Part shown: positions 31,685-39,773 of the stretch, one piece after another
How the letters are laid out: each line of letters opens with the position of its first letter
Position numbering within the stretch: position 1 is the stretch's first letter
Assembly (NCBI RefSeq): GCF_010993735.1
Contig: NZ_WQNI01000012.1
Span: 1-64,000 of the forward strand
DNA: 64,000 bases
Direction of reading: 5' to 3'
Origin: Chelativorans alearensis
Lineage (GTDB): Bacteria; Pseudomonadota; Alphaproteobacteria; Rhizobiales; Rhizobiaceae
The notes under the pieces: model-generated
Databases searched by the model: none
What the model was told of the DNA's origin: nothing
What the model saw: only the letters and a program-made list of their open reading frames with translations
Translations under genes and position numbers: made by a program

Positions 31685-34231
31685 CTAGAAGACGTAGCGA
31701 TCCCAGCCGCCATAATGTTCTTGGCTCCGAGCGCCGCGTGGCAAACTTAGCACGATCAGGATAAGGCCGGCGACGCCGCCGTGCGCCGCCGCCAGCGGGC
31801 CGCCGCCGGCCAGGAGCCAGGGGGCAGCGATCAGCCAGAGTCCGAAGGCCGCGTTGATGAAGCGCAGCGGCCGCGCCACCTCGGCCATGGCCGTGACGGC
31901 GATGGTGATGACCAACGCACCCACCAAGTGATCGCTATCGGCCATCGGCGGTTCGGTTCCGAAGACCAGTCGGCTGAACATCAGCCAGGCGCCGAGCACT
32001 GAACTCGCGACCAGAGTCCAGGGCACTGTAATGCCGCGGGAGGCCGAACGGACAAGCTCGTCAATCGGCACGTCGAAGCCCGGTCGATCCGCGTCCTTGC
32101 TGCTTCCCGGCAGTGCGTCACCCATGAAGAAGGAGCGCCAGAAGGGGCGGCCGCGGCGGGTGTTAGCGATCTGGAACTGCCCCATTGCCACCAACTCGTC
32201 GAGCGCGAAGGGGATCATGATCAGCATGGCGAGCGCCGCCGCCAGACACAGTGTGCAATAGGTGCCGATCATCATCGGCTGGATGATGATGAAATAGATG
32301 GAGATGACGCCGAGCGGCACCACGACGATGCCGAATAGAAGCACCATCCAAGGCATGGTGCGCCAGCGCGATCGTCCGCCCATCACTCCCATCAGGATCT
32401 CGAACATGTAGCTGGTCGCGCCCAGACCGCCATCGGCGATCGGCCAGGCCCTTGACACGTCAGAGGTGATGATGAATTCGGTGCCGTTTCGGTCGCCCTC
32501 GCCGGAGAAAAACGGCTCCCATACATAATCGATGTGCCCAAGCTGATAGGCGGCGAGCGCGCGTGCGATAACGAAGCCGATGGCGCCAAGCGCGATGATG
32601 GGCAGGCGCTGCAGATAGGTGGACGGGCAATAGGTCCAGCCGGGCGGCATGTCGGACTCATCCATCATGCCCTCGTGACTCATGCCCGGCATCATCGGCA
32701 CCAGAATGGAGAAGGTGATGACGAGCGCGCCGACGATGGTATCGTTGGCGTAGACGGCTGCACTCGGCGCCCAGAAGAAGAGTGGCGCGAATAGAAGCCA
32801 TATGCCGACCGCCGTGTTGGCCCATGGCGCCCAGCTCAGGCGTGGCGAGAGTGCAAGCGCGGAGAACCCCATGATGAGAATGCCGCTCAAGAGGTCGCTC
32901 CAGGCCGTGAGCGAATTGCGCAAAGAGGGGGCCCAAAGGCCGCGCTCCTCTGTTACGCGTATAACTGCTTCGCTGAAGGTGTCGGCGCCGAAGGTGCCGA
33001 AGACGAAGGGGCTTGTTGCCAGCCAGAGGCCAAGCAGCATGTTGAGGAAGTGCACCCAGAGCATGTCGAAATGCATCATGCGCATGTGCTGCATATGCTC
33101 GCGCATGGCCGCCTGATGCCGCTTAGGGTCTTCCTTCTCCTCTTCTTCGCGCTCCTCCGTCTGAACCTGCTCTGCCGCCACCGAGGCCGGATTGAGCTTG
33201 TTGGTCTTGTACCAGCGCGCTGGGTCGGCCTTCAGCGCGTCGATCATCCTCGGCAGGGTGTCGCGCAGGGAATGCTTCGGTTCCCAGCCCAGAAGGTTTC
33301 TGGCACGCGAAATGTCCAGCTCGTAATGGTCGTCCGAGATGTTGACCATCCATGGTCGAATAAAGGGATCCTGGTCCAGCACCTCGCCCTGCACCCACGC
33401 CCCGATGCGGGCGAGGCTCTTTGGAATCCGCCGCGTCTCCCACGCCTTGCCATGGATCAGACGACCTAGCTCGCGCTGCAATTCGCCAAAGGTCGGCGTG
33501 TCCGTCTCGCCGATGAGAAGCGGCAGCTCCGCCGGCAGCTCTTTCCTGCGTTCCACGATCGCAAGAAGCGCGTCCAAGAGATCGTTGAGATGGATGAACG
33601 GCTGCCCGGTGTCCAAGTCGCCAGGATAGACATGGCTGACGGGCAGGCGCTCGTGGATGCGGGCGATCTGATGCGCCAGAAAAGTCGCGCGGCACATGTC
33701 GTCATAGACGCCGGCCGGTCGCATCATGACGGCCGGTATGTCGCCTCGCTGCTCGCGGATGAGCGTTTCCGTCTGAATTTTTGAGGCACGGTAGGGGAGT
33801 TTCGGATCGAGCGGCCAGTCCTCGTCGATCGGCTGGCCCTTCATACCCGGAGCGTGGACGAGCATGGTGCTCGAGAAGACGAATTGTTCGACCTCGAAAT
33901 CCTGCAGCGCCCGCAAGAGCCGCTCCGTGCCGCGCACTGTCACCGCTTCATATTTCGGGTTCGGTTCTCCGGTCAGGTCGAAATAGGCGGCCAGGTGGAT
34001 CACTGAGGCGATGCGGTCGCCATAGCGCCTCCGCACTTGCTCCAGCGTTTCGTCGACGCTCTCGTCGGATGTCAGGTCGATGCGGATGTACTGCGCACCC
34101 GCCGGTGGATGCTCCGGCACGAAAAGGTCGAGGCCGACCGGCACGAAGCGGTCGGCCAGCTTCTCGATCAAAACTGAACCGATGAAGCCGCTACTTCCCG
34201 TGACGACGACGACGTCTTGCCTGCTATCCAT
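31685..34231 (-). CDS. Fusion: extended SDR + SPW repeats + VKOR-like membrane domain
   Basis: This 848-residue protein joins three modules. Residues 1-345 are an extended SDR/epimerase (VVVTGSSGFIGSVLI, HLAAYFD, FSSTMLVHAPG, YRASK, GWEPKHSL). After an acidic linker (EEREEEEKEDPKR), SPW-type membrane repeats follow (LLGLWLATSPFVFG, NTAVGIWLLFAPLFF). Then comes a vitamin-K-epoxide-reductase-like bundle with the redox pair C659/C662 in GTYCTLCLAAA. A final SPW-like segment closes the chain. VKOR normally reoxidises DsbA-type thiol oxidases using quinone. The outer VKOR Cys pair appears replaced (SDVSRAWP). Substrate of the SDR half unknown; the SDR is probably cytosolic. Confidence 0.82.
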   Translation of the reverse strand: MDSRQDVVVVTGSSGFIGSVLIEKLADRFVPVGLDLFVPEHPPAGAQYIRIDLTSDESVDETLEQVRRRYGDRIASVIHLAAYFDLTGEPNPKYEAVTVRGTERLLRALQDFEVEQFVFSSTMLVHAPGMKGQPIDEDWPLDPKLPYRASKIQTETLIREQRGDIPAVMMRPAGVYDDMCRATFLAHQIARIHERLPVSHVYPGDLDTGQPFIHLNDLLDALLAIVERRKELPAELPLLIGETDTPTFGELQRELGRLIHGKAWETRRIPKSLARIGAWVQGEVLDQDPFIRPWMVNISDDHYELDISRARNLLGWEPKHSLRDTLPRMIDALKADPARWYKTNKLNPASVAAEQVQTEEREEEEKEDPKRHQAAMREHMQHMRMMHFDMLWVHFLNMLLGLWLATSPFVFGTFGADTFSEAVIRVTEERGLWAPSLRNSLTAWSDLLSGILIMGFSALALSPRLSWAPWANTAVGIWLLFAPLFFWAPSAAVYANDTIVGALVITFSILVPMMPGMSHEGMMDESDMPPGWTYCPSTYLQRLPIIALGAIGFVIARALAAYQLGHIDYVWEPFFSGEGDRNGTEFIITSDVSRAWPIADGGLGATSYMFEILMGVMGGRSRWRTMPWMVLLFGIVVVPLGVISIYFIIIQPMMIGTYCTLCLAAALAMLIMIPFALDELVAMGQFQIANTRRGRPFWRSFFMGDALPGSSKDADRPGFDVPIDELVRSASRGITVPWTLVASSVLGAWLMFSRLVFGTEPPMADSDHLVGALVITIAVTAMAEVARPLRFINAAFGLWLIAAPWLLAGGGPLAAAHGGVAGLILIVLSLPRGARSQEHYGGWDRYVF

Positions 34232-34421
34232 TCGATACCCCGTTGGCGATACTCCGCTGGCGAGCGACGCACCCGTCCCACGTTTTTAGGCGCTTGATGG
34301 GCGTGGCATCACAGGAACACTTGAGTGTTTGTGGATCGCAACTAGGGTTGCTGGGCTCGATTGCCACGCCGTAGATTTCAGCGTCCTTGTTCAGCCGCTT
34401 GGCTGACCTCTTCCAGCCCTC

Positions 34422-34446
34422 AACCAAATCACATGTCGAATGTTCC
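34422..34446 (-). promoter_or_regulatory. EcfG-like promoter candidate (GGAAC-N16-GGTT)
   Basis: GGAAC lies at 34446-34442 and GGTT at 34425-34422. It points to the SDR-VKOR fusion, 190 bases away. Confidence 0.35.
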
Positions 34447-34634
34447 CGTCATAGGCTCCGACCTCACCGCACTTCGATGACAAATCTGTTTCAGCCGGTC
34501 GCATCTGCTGGCAGGAAGGCGAGCGTTTTGGATTACGGGAATTCGGTTGCTGACGCGCCCATGGTGCTCAAACCGTAAACCCGTGCGGCAGTTTCTCGCG
34601 GGATCGATATTGGGTCACGATTCATACCGGAAAG

Positions 34635-34659
34635 GGAACATCGCTCTGGATTGGAAGTT
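34635..34659 (+). promoter_or_regulatory. EcfG-like promoter candidate (GGAAC-N16-AGTT)
   Basis: GGAAC lies at 34635-34639 and AGTT at 34656-34659. It points to the small membrane protein 177 bases downstream. Confidence 0.35.
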
Positions 34660-34836
34660 TCTGGGAAAGGTTGCCTTGTCAGTGAGAAAGGCCTTGCTAT
34701 CCGCGCTTCTGGCTCGTCCCGGCGGTGTTTGAGCTTTGGCTTGGCCGTTCATGGTATTGGCCGGATGTGCAATCTACCAGGAAAGCGTCCGGACGGGCGA
34801 CACTGAACAGGAGGTACCCCGGGGACGGAGGTGACG

Positions 34837-34995
34837 GTGGAACCGTTGATGAACTACTTGTGGCTTTTCGTCGTCGCCGGCGGCCCTTTGATCCTTGCGG
34901 CTGCACTTATATTCGCCCTTCTGAGACGGCGGCGACTAAAAAGGGAAGAGCGCAGAAAACGCGACGAGGCCACCCGCGAACTCTACCGTGGTTAG
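34837..34995 (+). CDS. Small single-pass membrane protein (52 aa)
   Basis: A GTG start 5 bases after GGAGG (34827-34831) opens MEPLMNYLWLFVVAGGPLIL, then AAALIFALLRRRRLKREE and a charged tail ending RELYRG. One helix with a strongly basic C-terminal flank suggests N-out, C-in topology. Such tiny proteins are common and often act on larger membrane complexes, but nothing here identifies the partner. Confidence 0.6.
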   Translation: MEPLMNYLWLFVVAGGPLILAAALIFALLRRRRLKREERRKRDEATRELYRG

Positions 34996-35106
34996 GCTCA
35001 AGAGCCTATCGATTTGGCTCGCGCGGCAATGCGGGGGAGCGCCTGTCGGCAAATTGCCGTTTCACAGACTATTTGGACGAGGCGCCCGATCCTCTAAGAT
35101 GCTGCC

Positions 35107-35289
35107 ATGAGCAAGGACGATTCCAAAGGCGAGAAGGCTATAGTTCCTGACGCCTACCCGCGGGACATACAGCTTCTTCTGACGGAGATCGAAAGGGAGT
35201 CTGTTCCGGAGCGGATTCTGGCCCTGGCCGTTGAACTGCAGGCGGCGCTCGCAGAACGTCGCCGCCAGGAGACAGCAAAGCGCCGGTAG
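35107..35289 (+). CDS. Small NepR-like protein (60 aa)
   Basis: The core IQLLLTEIERESVPERILAL parallels the central helices of NepR anti-sigma factors, whose hallmark is an L-(x)-Y/L-(x)-E-P-V-P-x-R-(F/I)-L-x-L pattern. NepR sequesters EcfG until phosphorylated PhyR removes it. A basic tail (AERRRQETAKRR) follows. Similarity is judged by eye only, and the Tyr and Pro usually present are replaced (L and S). It is not beside the sigma gene (17 kb away). If not NepR-like, it is an unclassified small helical protein. Confidence 0.45.
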   Translation: MSKDDSKGEKAIVPDAYPRDIQLLLTEIERESVPERILALAVELQAALAERRRQETAKRR

Positions 35290-35368
35290 CATGCGCCACT
35301 CTCCTTCAGTCTCTCGCGGCCGGGAGCAGAACAGTGACAAGTGCTCAGTTTTCTGCCACCCCGCCTCC

Positions 35369-35393
35369 GGAACATATCCCGCGGCATCTTGTT
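35369..35393 (+). promoter_or_regulatory. EcfG-like promoter candidate (GGAAC-N16-TGTT)
   Basis: GGAAC lies at 35369-35373 and TGTT at 35390-35393, ending 36 bases before the ATG at 35430 of the dehydrogenase gene. Confidence 0.45.
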
Positions 35394-35429
35394 CGGCTGA
35401 AACGGAATCAAAGAAACCGAACGAACGAA

Positions 35430-36443
35430 ATGGCATCCGCTCCCACCGCGCTATCTGGTCGAACACCTTTGCTCCGAACCACGCAAACGATGCGCGGAGC
35501 TGTCGTGACGGGGCCCGGCAGGGTGGCGATCAAGGAGGTGCCGATCCCGAAACCCGCAACCGGGGAAGTGCGTGTGCGTCTGGAAGGCTGCGGGGTTTGC
35601 GCCTCCAATCTTGGGCCGTGGTCCGGTCCAGAATGGATGCGGTTTCCCACTGAGCCCGGCGACCTCGGCCATGAGGGTTGGGGAGTGGTGGATGAAGTCG
35701 GGCCGGAGGTAGAGGGGCTGATACCTGGCGACCGTGTGGCCGCCCTCTTCTATCGCAGCTATGCGGAATTCGATGTCGGACCGGCAAGCTCGGTGGTGCC
35801 GTTGCCACCTGCCTTTGCAGGCGAGCCTTTCCCCGGCGAACCGCTCGGCTGTGCCATGAACGTCTTCCACCGAAGCGGTATCGGGCCGGGTCAGACCGTG
35901 GCGATCGTCGGGATCGGCTTCCTCGGCGCGCTGCTCACGCAACTCGCGGCGGCAGCCGGGGCGCGCGTGATCGCCATCTCCCGACGCGCGTTCGCACTGG
36001 AAGTGGCACGCGAGATGGGGGCATCCGAAACGATTGCCACGGATGATCCGGCTGCTGTCATCGGTCGGGTCTCGGAGATTACCGGCGGCACGTTGTGTGA
36101 CCGCGTGATCGAGGCGACGGGGCTGGCGCGCCCGCTGGAGCTTTCCGCGGAGCTGACAATGGAACGCGGCCGCCTCGTCATTGCAGGCTATCACCAGGAC
36201 GGGCCAAGACAGGTAAACATGCAGCTCTGGAACTGGCGCGGTCTCGACGTGATCAATGCCCATGAGCGCGACCCGGCGATCTATGTCCAGGGCGTGCATG
36301 CAGCCGTGGAGGTGGTTGCCGGGGGGCGCCTCGATCCGGCGCCGCTGCTCACACACGCCTATCCGCTGGAGCGCCTCGATGCGGCACTGAACGCCACGCG
36401 GGATAGGCCGCACGGCTTCCTCAAAGCCATGGTGGTCATGTGA
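35430..36443 (+). CDS. Zinc-type medium-chain dehydrogenase
   Basis: The 337-residue product follows the alcohol dehydrogenase plan. A GroES-like domain has VRVRLEGCGVCASNLGPW (catalytic-zinc Cys) and GHEGWGVVDEVG (zinc His-Glu). A Rossmann domain has AIVGIGFLGALLTQLAAAAG. The structural four-Cys lobe is absent, as in sorbitol- or quinone-type members. ATG 35430 is favoured because a stress-type promoter ends 36 bases upstream; ATG 35490 (MRGAVVTGPG) is equally plausible from alignment. It overlaps the Gfo/Idh/MocA gene, and the pair converges on the glycan operon, so it may act on a related sugar or cyclitol. Confidence 0.82.
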   Translation: MASAPTALSGRTPLLRTTQTMRGAVVTGPGRVAIKEVPIPKPATGEVRVRLEGCGVCASNLGPWSGPEWMRFPTEPGDLGHEGWGVVDEVGPEVEGLIPGDRVAALFYRSYAEFDVGPASSVVPLPPAFAGEPFPGEPLGCAMNVFHRSGIGPGQTVAIVGIGFLGALLTQLAAAAGARVIAISRRAFALEVAREMGASETIATDDPAAVIGRVSEITGGTLCDRVIEATGLARPLELSAELTMERGRLVIAGYHQDGPRQVNMQLWNWRGLDVINAHERDPAIYVQGVHAAVEVVAGGRLDPAPLLTHAYPLERLDAALNATRDRPHGFLKAMVVM

Positions 36444-37522
36444 ACGACGCGCTGGCAAAACATCCGCGCCACACCCTCGCCAAACCGCGAATCGGCTTTC
36501 TCGGTGTTGGATGGATAGGGCGGCACAGGATGCAGGCGATCGTCGAAAGCGGCATCGCGGAAACCGTGGCGATAGCCGATCAGTCGCCGGAGATCGCCGC
36601 GAGAGCAGCCGAACTGGCGCCGGACGCCGAGATCGCGCCGTCGCTCGATAATGTGCTCGATGCGGGCGTCGATGGCCTCGTCATCGCCACACCGAGCGCC
36701 CTGCACGCGCCTCAGACAATCCGTGCCCTCAGGCATGGTGCCGCCGTTTTCTGCCAGAAGCCGCTTGGACGCACGGCCCATGAGGTGCGCTCCGTCATCG
36801 ATACTGCGCGTGCGGTCGACCGGTTGCTTGGTGTCGACATGTCGTACCGCTTTACGGAGGCTGCGCGGCGGGTCCGCAATGTGGTCGCTTCCAACGGGAT
36901 CGGACGCGTGCATGCGGTGGAAATGACGTTTCACAATGCCTACGGGCCGGATAAGCCCTGGTTCCGTGATGCCAGGCTTTCGGGCGGCGGCTGTGTCATG
37001 GATCTTGGCGTTCATCTGGTCGACCTGGCGCTGTGGGTCCTGGATTTCCCGCGCGCCCACGGCGTGTCGAGCAGGCTGCACGCACGTGGGAGGCCGCTGC
37101 GCGACGGCACCGGAATCGTTGAAGACTATGCGGTCGCGACGATCGATCTCGAAGGAGACACGGTGGTCCGGCTTGCCTGCTCCTGGCACCTTTCGGCGGG
37201 CTGCGATGCCGTCATTTCCGCCGCTTTCCATGGGACGGAAGGCAGTGCCATGCTAAGGAATATCGATGGTTCTTTCTATGATTTCACGGCCGAACAATAC
37301 TGCGGCACCGCATGTGAGACGCTTGCCCGGCCGCCGGATGCGTGGGGCGGACGCGCCGCCGTCGACTGGGCGACGCGGCTAGCAGGGAGCGATCGCTTCG
37401 ATCCCTCCATCGAAAGGCTGGTGGACGTAGCCGAGGTTCTTGACCGCATCTATGGACGGACGGGTGACATCGGCCGGCGCCAGCGCCTCAAGGCGGCGGC
37501 TGCGCGTCGACGTGACCATTAA
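36440..37522 (+). CDS. Gfo/Idh/MocA family oxidoreductase
   Basis: The 360-residue NAD(P)-dependent sugar or cyclitol dehydrogenase starts at a GTG overlapping the preceding stop. Its Rossmann fold reads RIGFLGVGWIGRHRM (about residues 17-31). The family motif is FCQKPLGRTAHE (normally CEKP; here CQKP, so Glu is Gln). DLGVHLVDLALWVL has the conserved Asp/His. Substrate unknown. With the dehydrogenase before it, it forms a two-gene unit that could prepare or modify a sugar for the neighbouring glycosyltransferase operon. Confidence 0.85.
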   Translation: MNDALAKHPRHTLAKPRIGFLGVGWIGRHRMQAIVESGIAETVAIADQSPEIAARAAELAPDAEIAPSLDNVLDAGVDGLVIATPSALHAPQTIRALRHGAAVFCQKPLGRTAHEVRSVIDTARAVDRLLGVDMSYRFTEAARRVRNVVASNGIGRVHAVEMTFHNAYGPDKPWFRDARLSGGGCVMDLGVHLVDLALWVLDFPRAHGVSSRLHARGRPLRDGTGIVEDYAVATIDLEGDTVVRLACSWHLSAGCDAVISAAFHGTEGSAMLRNIDGSFYDFTAEQYCGTACETLARPPDAWGGRAAVDWATRLAGSDRFDPSIERLVDVAEVLDRIYGRTGDIGRRQRLKAAAARRRDH

Positions 37523-37542
37523 GTGCGCCTGCGGCTGAAACG

Positions 37543-37938
37543 CTATCCCTCGCCGAAGCGACCTTTCTGCCGCGACGGATTGCGCAGAAGGTCTGACTCT
37601 TCCTCCGAGCCGGGAAGTGCTTCGTCCGGCCTCTGATAAGGATTGTCATCTTCCTCTTCCAGCGAAGGTGCCGCGACCGGCGTCCCCAAGGCGCGACCTG
37701 AGGCATCAACCTCGACGTCGGCCAACGGTAGCGGATTTTCGCCTTCGGTTGCCGACACCGCATCAAGGAGGGCGGCGCGCGCGCTGCCGACGAGCATGCT
37801 GCTGCTCTCGCCAACCTCATCGCCCGACTGCGGAAGGCGCACGACAATGGTCTCGCCCTTAGTGCCGCGAAAAGTCACCAGCGACCAATAGCCGTCCCCG
37901 GCGTCAAGCCGCTGCACCTGCACATCGTTAAACTGCAT
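37543..37938 (-). CDS. Hypothetical acidic protein (131 aa)
   Basis: Residues 1-60 form a likely compact beta-rich domain (VQVQRLDAGDGYWSLVTFRG, ETIVVRLPQS). A long acidic, disorder-like tail follows (SLEEEDDNPYQRPDEALPGS). AAGGAAC lies just upstream of the ATG. It is the last gene in the direction of the glycan operon, 67 bases after the methyltransferase, and may be co-transcribed with it. No family recognised. Confidence 0.6.
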   Translation of the reverse strand: MQFNDVQVQRLDAGDGYWSLVTFRGTKGETIVVRLPQSGDEVGESSSMLVGSARAALLDAVSATEGENPLPLADVEVDASGRALGTPVAAPSLEEEDDNPYQRPDEALPGSEEESDLLRNPSRQKGRFGEG

Positions 37939-38005
37939 TGCCCTGTTCCTTGTGCCTGTTTCGGACGGAAACGGGAAAGCGGGGCAGATTGTTTCAAGAA
38001 GGGCA

Positions 38006-38761
38006 TCAAAGCGGCGGCGGCTCGACTATCTCCGGTCGCCCGCCGCGCCGGCACAGATAGACCTCGCGCTCCGGATGCATCTCGATGCGGAAACCGGCAC
38101 TGCGCAACATCGCCTCCACAGCGGCACGATTGGGAATGAACCAGTTCGTCGGGTCACCGGCATAGCGGTGCTCGACAAAGTGGAGGCGCGGGAAGTCCGC
38201 TTTCTCGAACAGTTGCCATTCCGAGAAGGGGTAGTCGTCTCGGACCTTCGGCACCGTGTCATTGCCACGCTGGAGAGACTGCACGAGAAGCAGGTCGCCC
38301 GCCACATGCTCATGGATGAGGTCGAGCGCCAGAAGCGGATGACGCAGGTGGTAGAGTACCCCCAGAAAGAGGACAAGATCGAACTTGCGACCCAGCCTTC
38401 CGACGTCGTAGACCGACATCTGATGCAGTTCGAGGTCGATGCCGGCCTGTGTGGAGGCGAACTCCGCCTGCGCCAGATAGCGCGGGTTCGAGTCGATACC
38501 GACGACGAGACCGGCGCCGCGCCGCTTCATCTCGATCGCATAGAAGCCGGCATTGCAGCCGATGTCGAGGACGCTGCAGCCGGCGATATCCTGCGGCAGG
38601 GCATGCGCGAATTTCTCCCACTTGCAACGCGGATAGTCGCCGAGGAAATGGTCGGGGGCGGTCGCCATGCCGCCGATGGTCATGTTGTGAAACCACGGCG
38701 CCAGCTCCTCGATGCGTTGGCGGATCGACGCCTTCCGCTTCGGATGGAAGCCTACATTCAT
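38006..38761 (-). CDS. SAM-dependent methyltransferase, TIGR04290-like
   Basis: The 251-residue enzyme has a class I methyltransferase core with VLDIGCNAGFYAIEMKRRGA (motif I, residues about 64-83), VVGIDSN and FDLVLFLGVLYHLRHPLLAL, a pattern shared with CmoB-type tRNA-modifying enzymes. The N-terminal WFHNMTIGGMATAPDHFLGD and C-terminal YAGDPTNWFIPNRAAVEAML match the TIGR04290 subgroup found beside glycosyltransferases. It probably O-methylates a sugar or glycoside made by this cluster. It starts 16 bases after the UXS-like gene. Confidence 0.85.
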   Translation of the reverse strand: MNVGFHPKRKASIRQRIEELAPWFHNMTIGGMATAPDHFLGDYPRCKWEKFAHALPQDIAGCSVLDIGCNAGFYAIEMKRRGAGLVVGIDSNPRYLAQAEFASTQAGIDLELHQMSVYDVGRLGRKFDLVLFLGVLYHLRHPLLALDLIHEHVAGDLLLVQSLQRGNDTVPKVRDDYPFSEWQLFEKADFPRLHFVEHRYAGDPTNWFIPNRAAVEAMLRSAGFRIEMHPEREVYLCRRGGRPEIVEPPPL

Positions 38762-38777
38762 TCGGCTCTCCTTCGAG

Positions 38778-39773
38778 TTAGCAGATGAGCGGTTCCGTTG
38801 CGGGCCGCTTGGCCGGCCGGCGCCCGCCGTGCCGGCGCGTCGTAAGCTGGAACCACGAGATGGTTCTGCGCAGTCCTTCCTCGAGCGGCACGCGCGGCTC
38901 CCACCCCAGGATGGCTTGTGCGCGGTGGATATCCGGCCGGCGCCGCTGCGGATCGTCTTCCGTCATCGGCAATTGCATCACTTCGGGCCTTGTGCCGATC
39001 TGCTGCGCCAAAAGATCGATGAGCTCCTTCACCGTGAACTCGCCCGGATTGCCGAGATTGATCGGCTGGCCTGGGTTTTGCGGCTTGCGCATCAGGAGGA
39101 TGAGGCCGTGCACGAGGTCGGAGACATAGCAGAAGGAACGTGTCTGCTCGCCGCTGCCGTGAACGGTGATCTGCGCGCCCGACAACGCCTGACAGATGAA
39201 GGTGGAGACGATGCGTCCGTCGTCCGGCTGCATGCGCGGCCCGTATGTGTTGAAGATCCGGGCAACGCGGACATTGGCGCGGTTGAGGCGCAGAAAATCG
39301 AAGCACAGCGCCTCTGCTGCACGCTTGCCCTCGTCGTAGCAGGCGCGCGGGCCGGTGCAGTTGACGCTTCCGCAGTAGTCCTCGTTCTGCGGGTGTTCTT
39401 GAGGATCGCCATACACCTCGCTTGTCGATGCCTGGAGAAAGGTAGCGCCCTTGCGCTCGGCAAGCCGAAGCAGGTTGTGCGTACCAAGAACGCTGGACAT
39501 CATGGTGTGGACAGGATCGGCACGGTAGCGCGGCGGCGAAGCGGCACAGGCGAGATTGTATATCTCGTCGATCCTCTCGCCGATTTCGATGGGCATGCAG
39601 ATGTCCTTTTCGATCAGCTTGAACCGGTCGTTGGCGCGCCAGGGCACGACGTTGGCGCGCGCCCCGGTAAGAAAGCTGTCGACGCAGATGACGCGATTTC
39701 CCTCCCGTAGGATCGCTTCGCAAAGGTGGGAGCCGAGAAAACCTGCGCCGCCGGCGATCAGTACGGTCTTCAT
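38778..39773 (-). CDS. UDP-glucuronate decarboxylase-like (UXS) SDR
   Basis: The 331-residue extended SDR shows VLIAGGAGFLGSHLCE, YNLACAASPPRYRADPVHTM, QASTSEVYGDP, the catalytic Y146-x3-K150 in ACYDEGKRAAE, RIFNTYGPRM, and GILGWEPRVPLEEGL-like end motifs. These closely follow UXS enzymes, which convert UDP-glucuronate to UDP-xylose by oxidation and decarboxylation with tightly bound NAD. The UDP-glucose dehydrogenase at 47863 supplies UDP-glucuronate. It starts by ATGA overlap with the glycosyltransferase gene before it. Confidence 0.87.
   Translation of the reverse strand: MKTVLIAGGAGFLGSHLCEAILREGNRVICVDSFLTGARANVVPWRANDRFKLIEKDICMPIEIGERIDEIYNLACAASPPRYRADPVHTMMSSVLGTHNLLRLAERKGATFLQASTSEVYGDPQEHPQNEDYCGSVNCTGPRACYDEGKRAAEALCFDFLRLNRANVRVARIFNTYGPRMQPDDGRIVSTFICQALSGAQITVHGSGEQTRSFCYVSDLVHGLILLMRKPQNPGQPINLGNPGEFTVKELIDLLAQQIGTRPEVMQLPMTEDDPQRRRPDIHRAQAILGWEPRVPLEEGLRRTISWFQLTTRRHGGRRPAKRPATEPLIC

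Larger units (their letters stand above)
34232..34836. other. Long divergent intergenic region with two promoter candidates
   Basis: No supported gene in about 600 bases between the SDR-VKOR fusion and the small membrane protein. It holds two opposed GGAAC-type elements (34422-34446 leftward, 34635-34659 rightward). The long leaders they imply could contain an unrecognised small gene or RNA. Confidence 0.5.

Noticed and set aside
36440-36445. Start of the Gfo/Idh/MocA gene as an error because it uses GTG
   Set aside because: GTG overlaps the preceding TGA in the same way as many couplings in this window, and the Rossmann motif follows at the usual distance.
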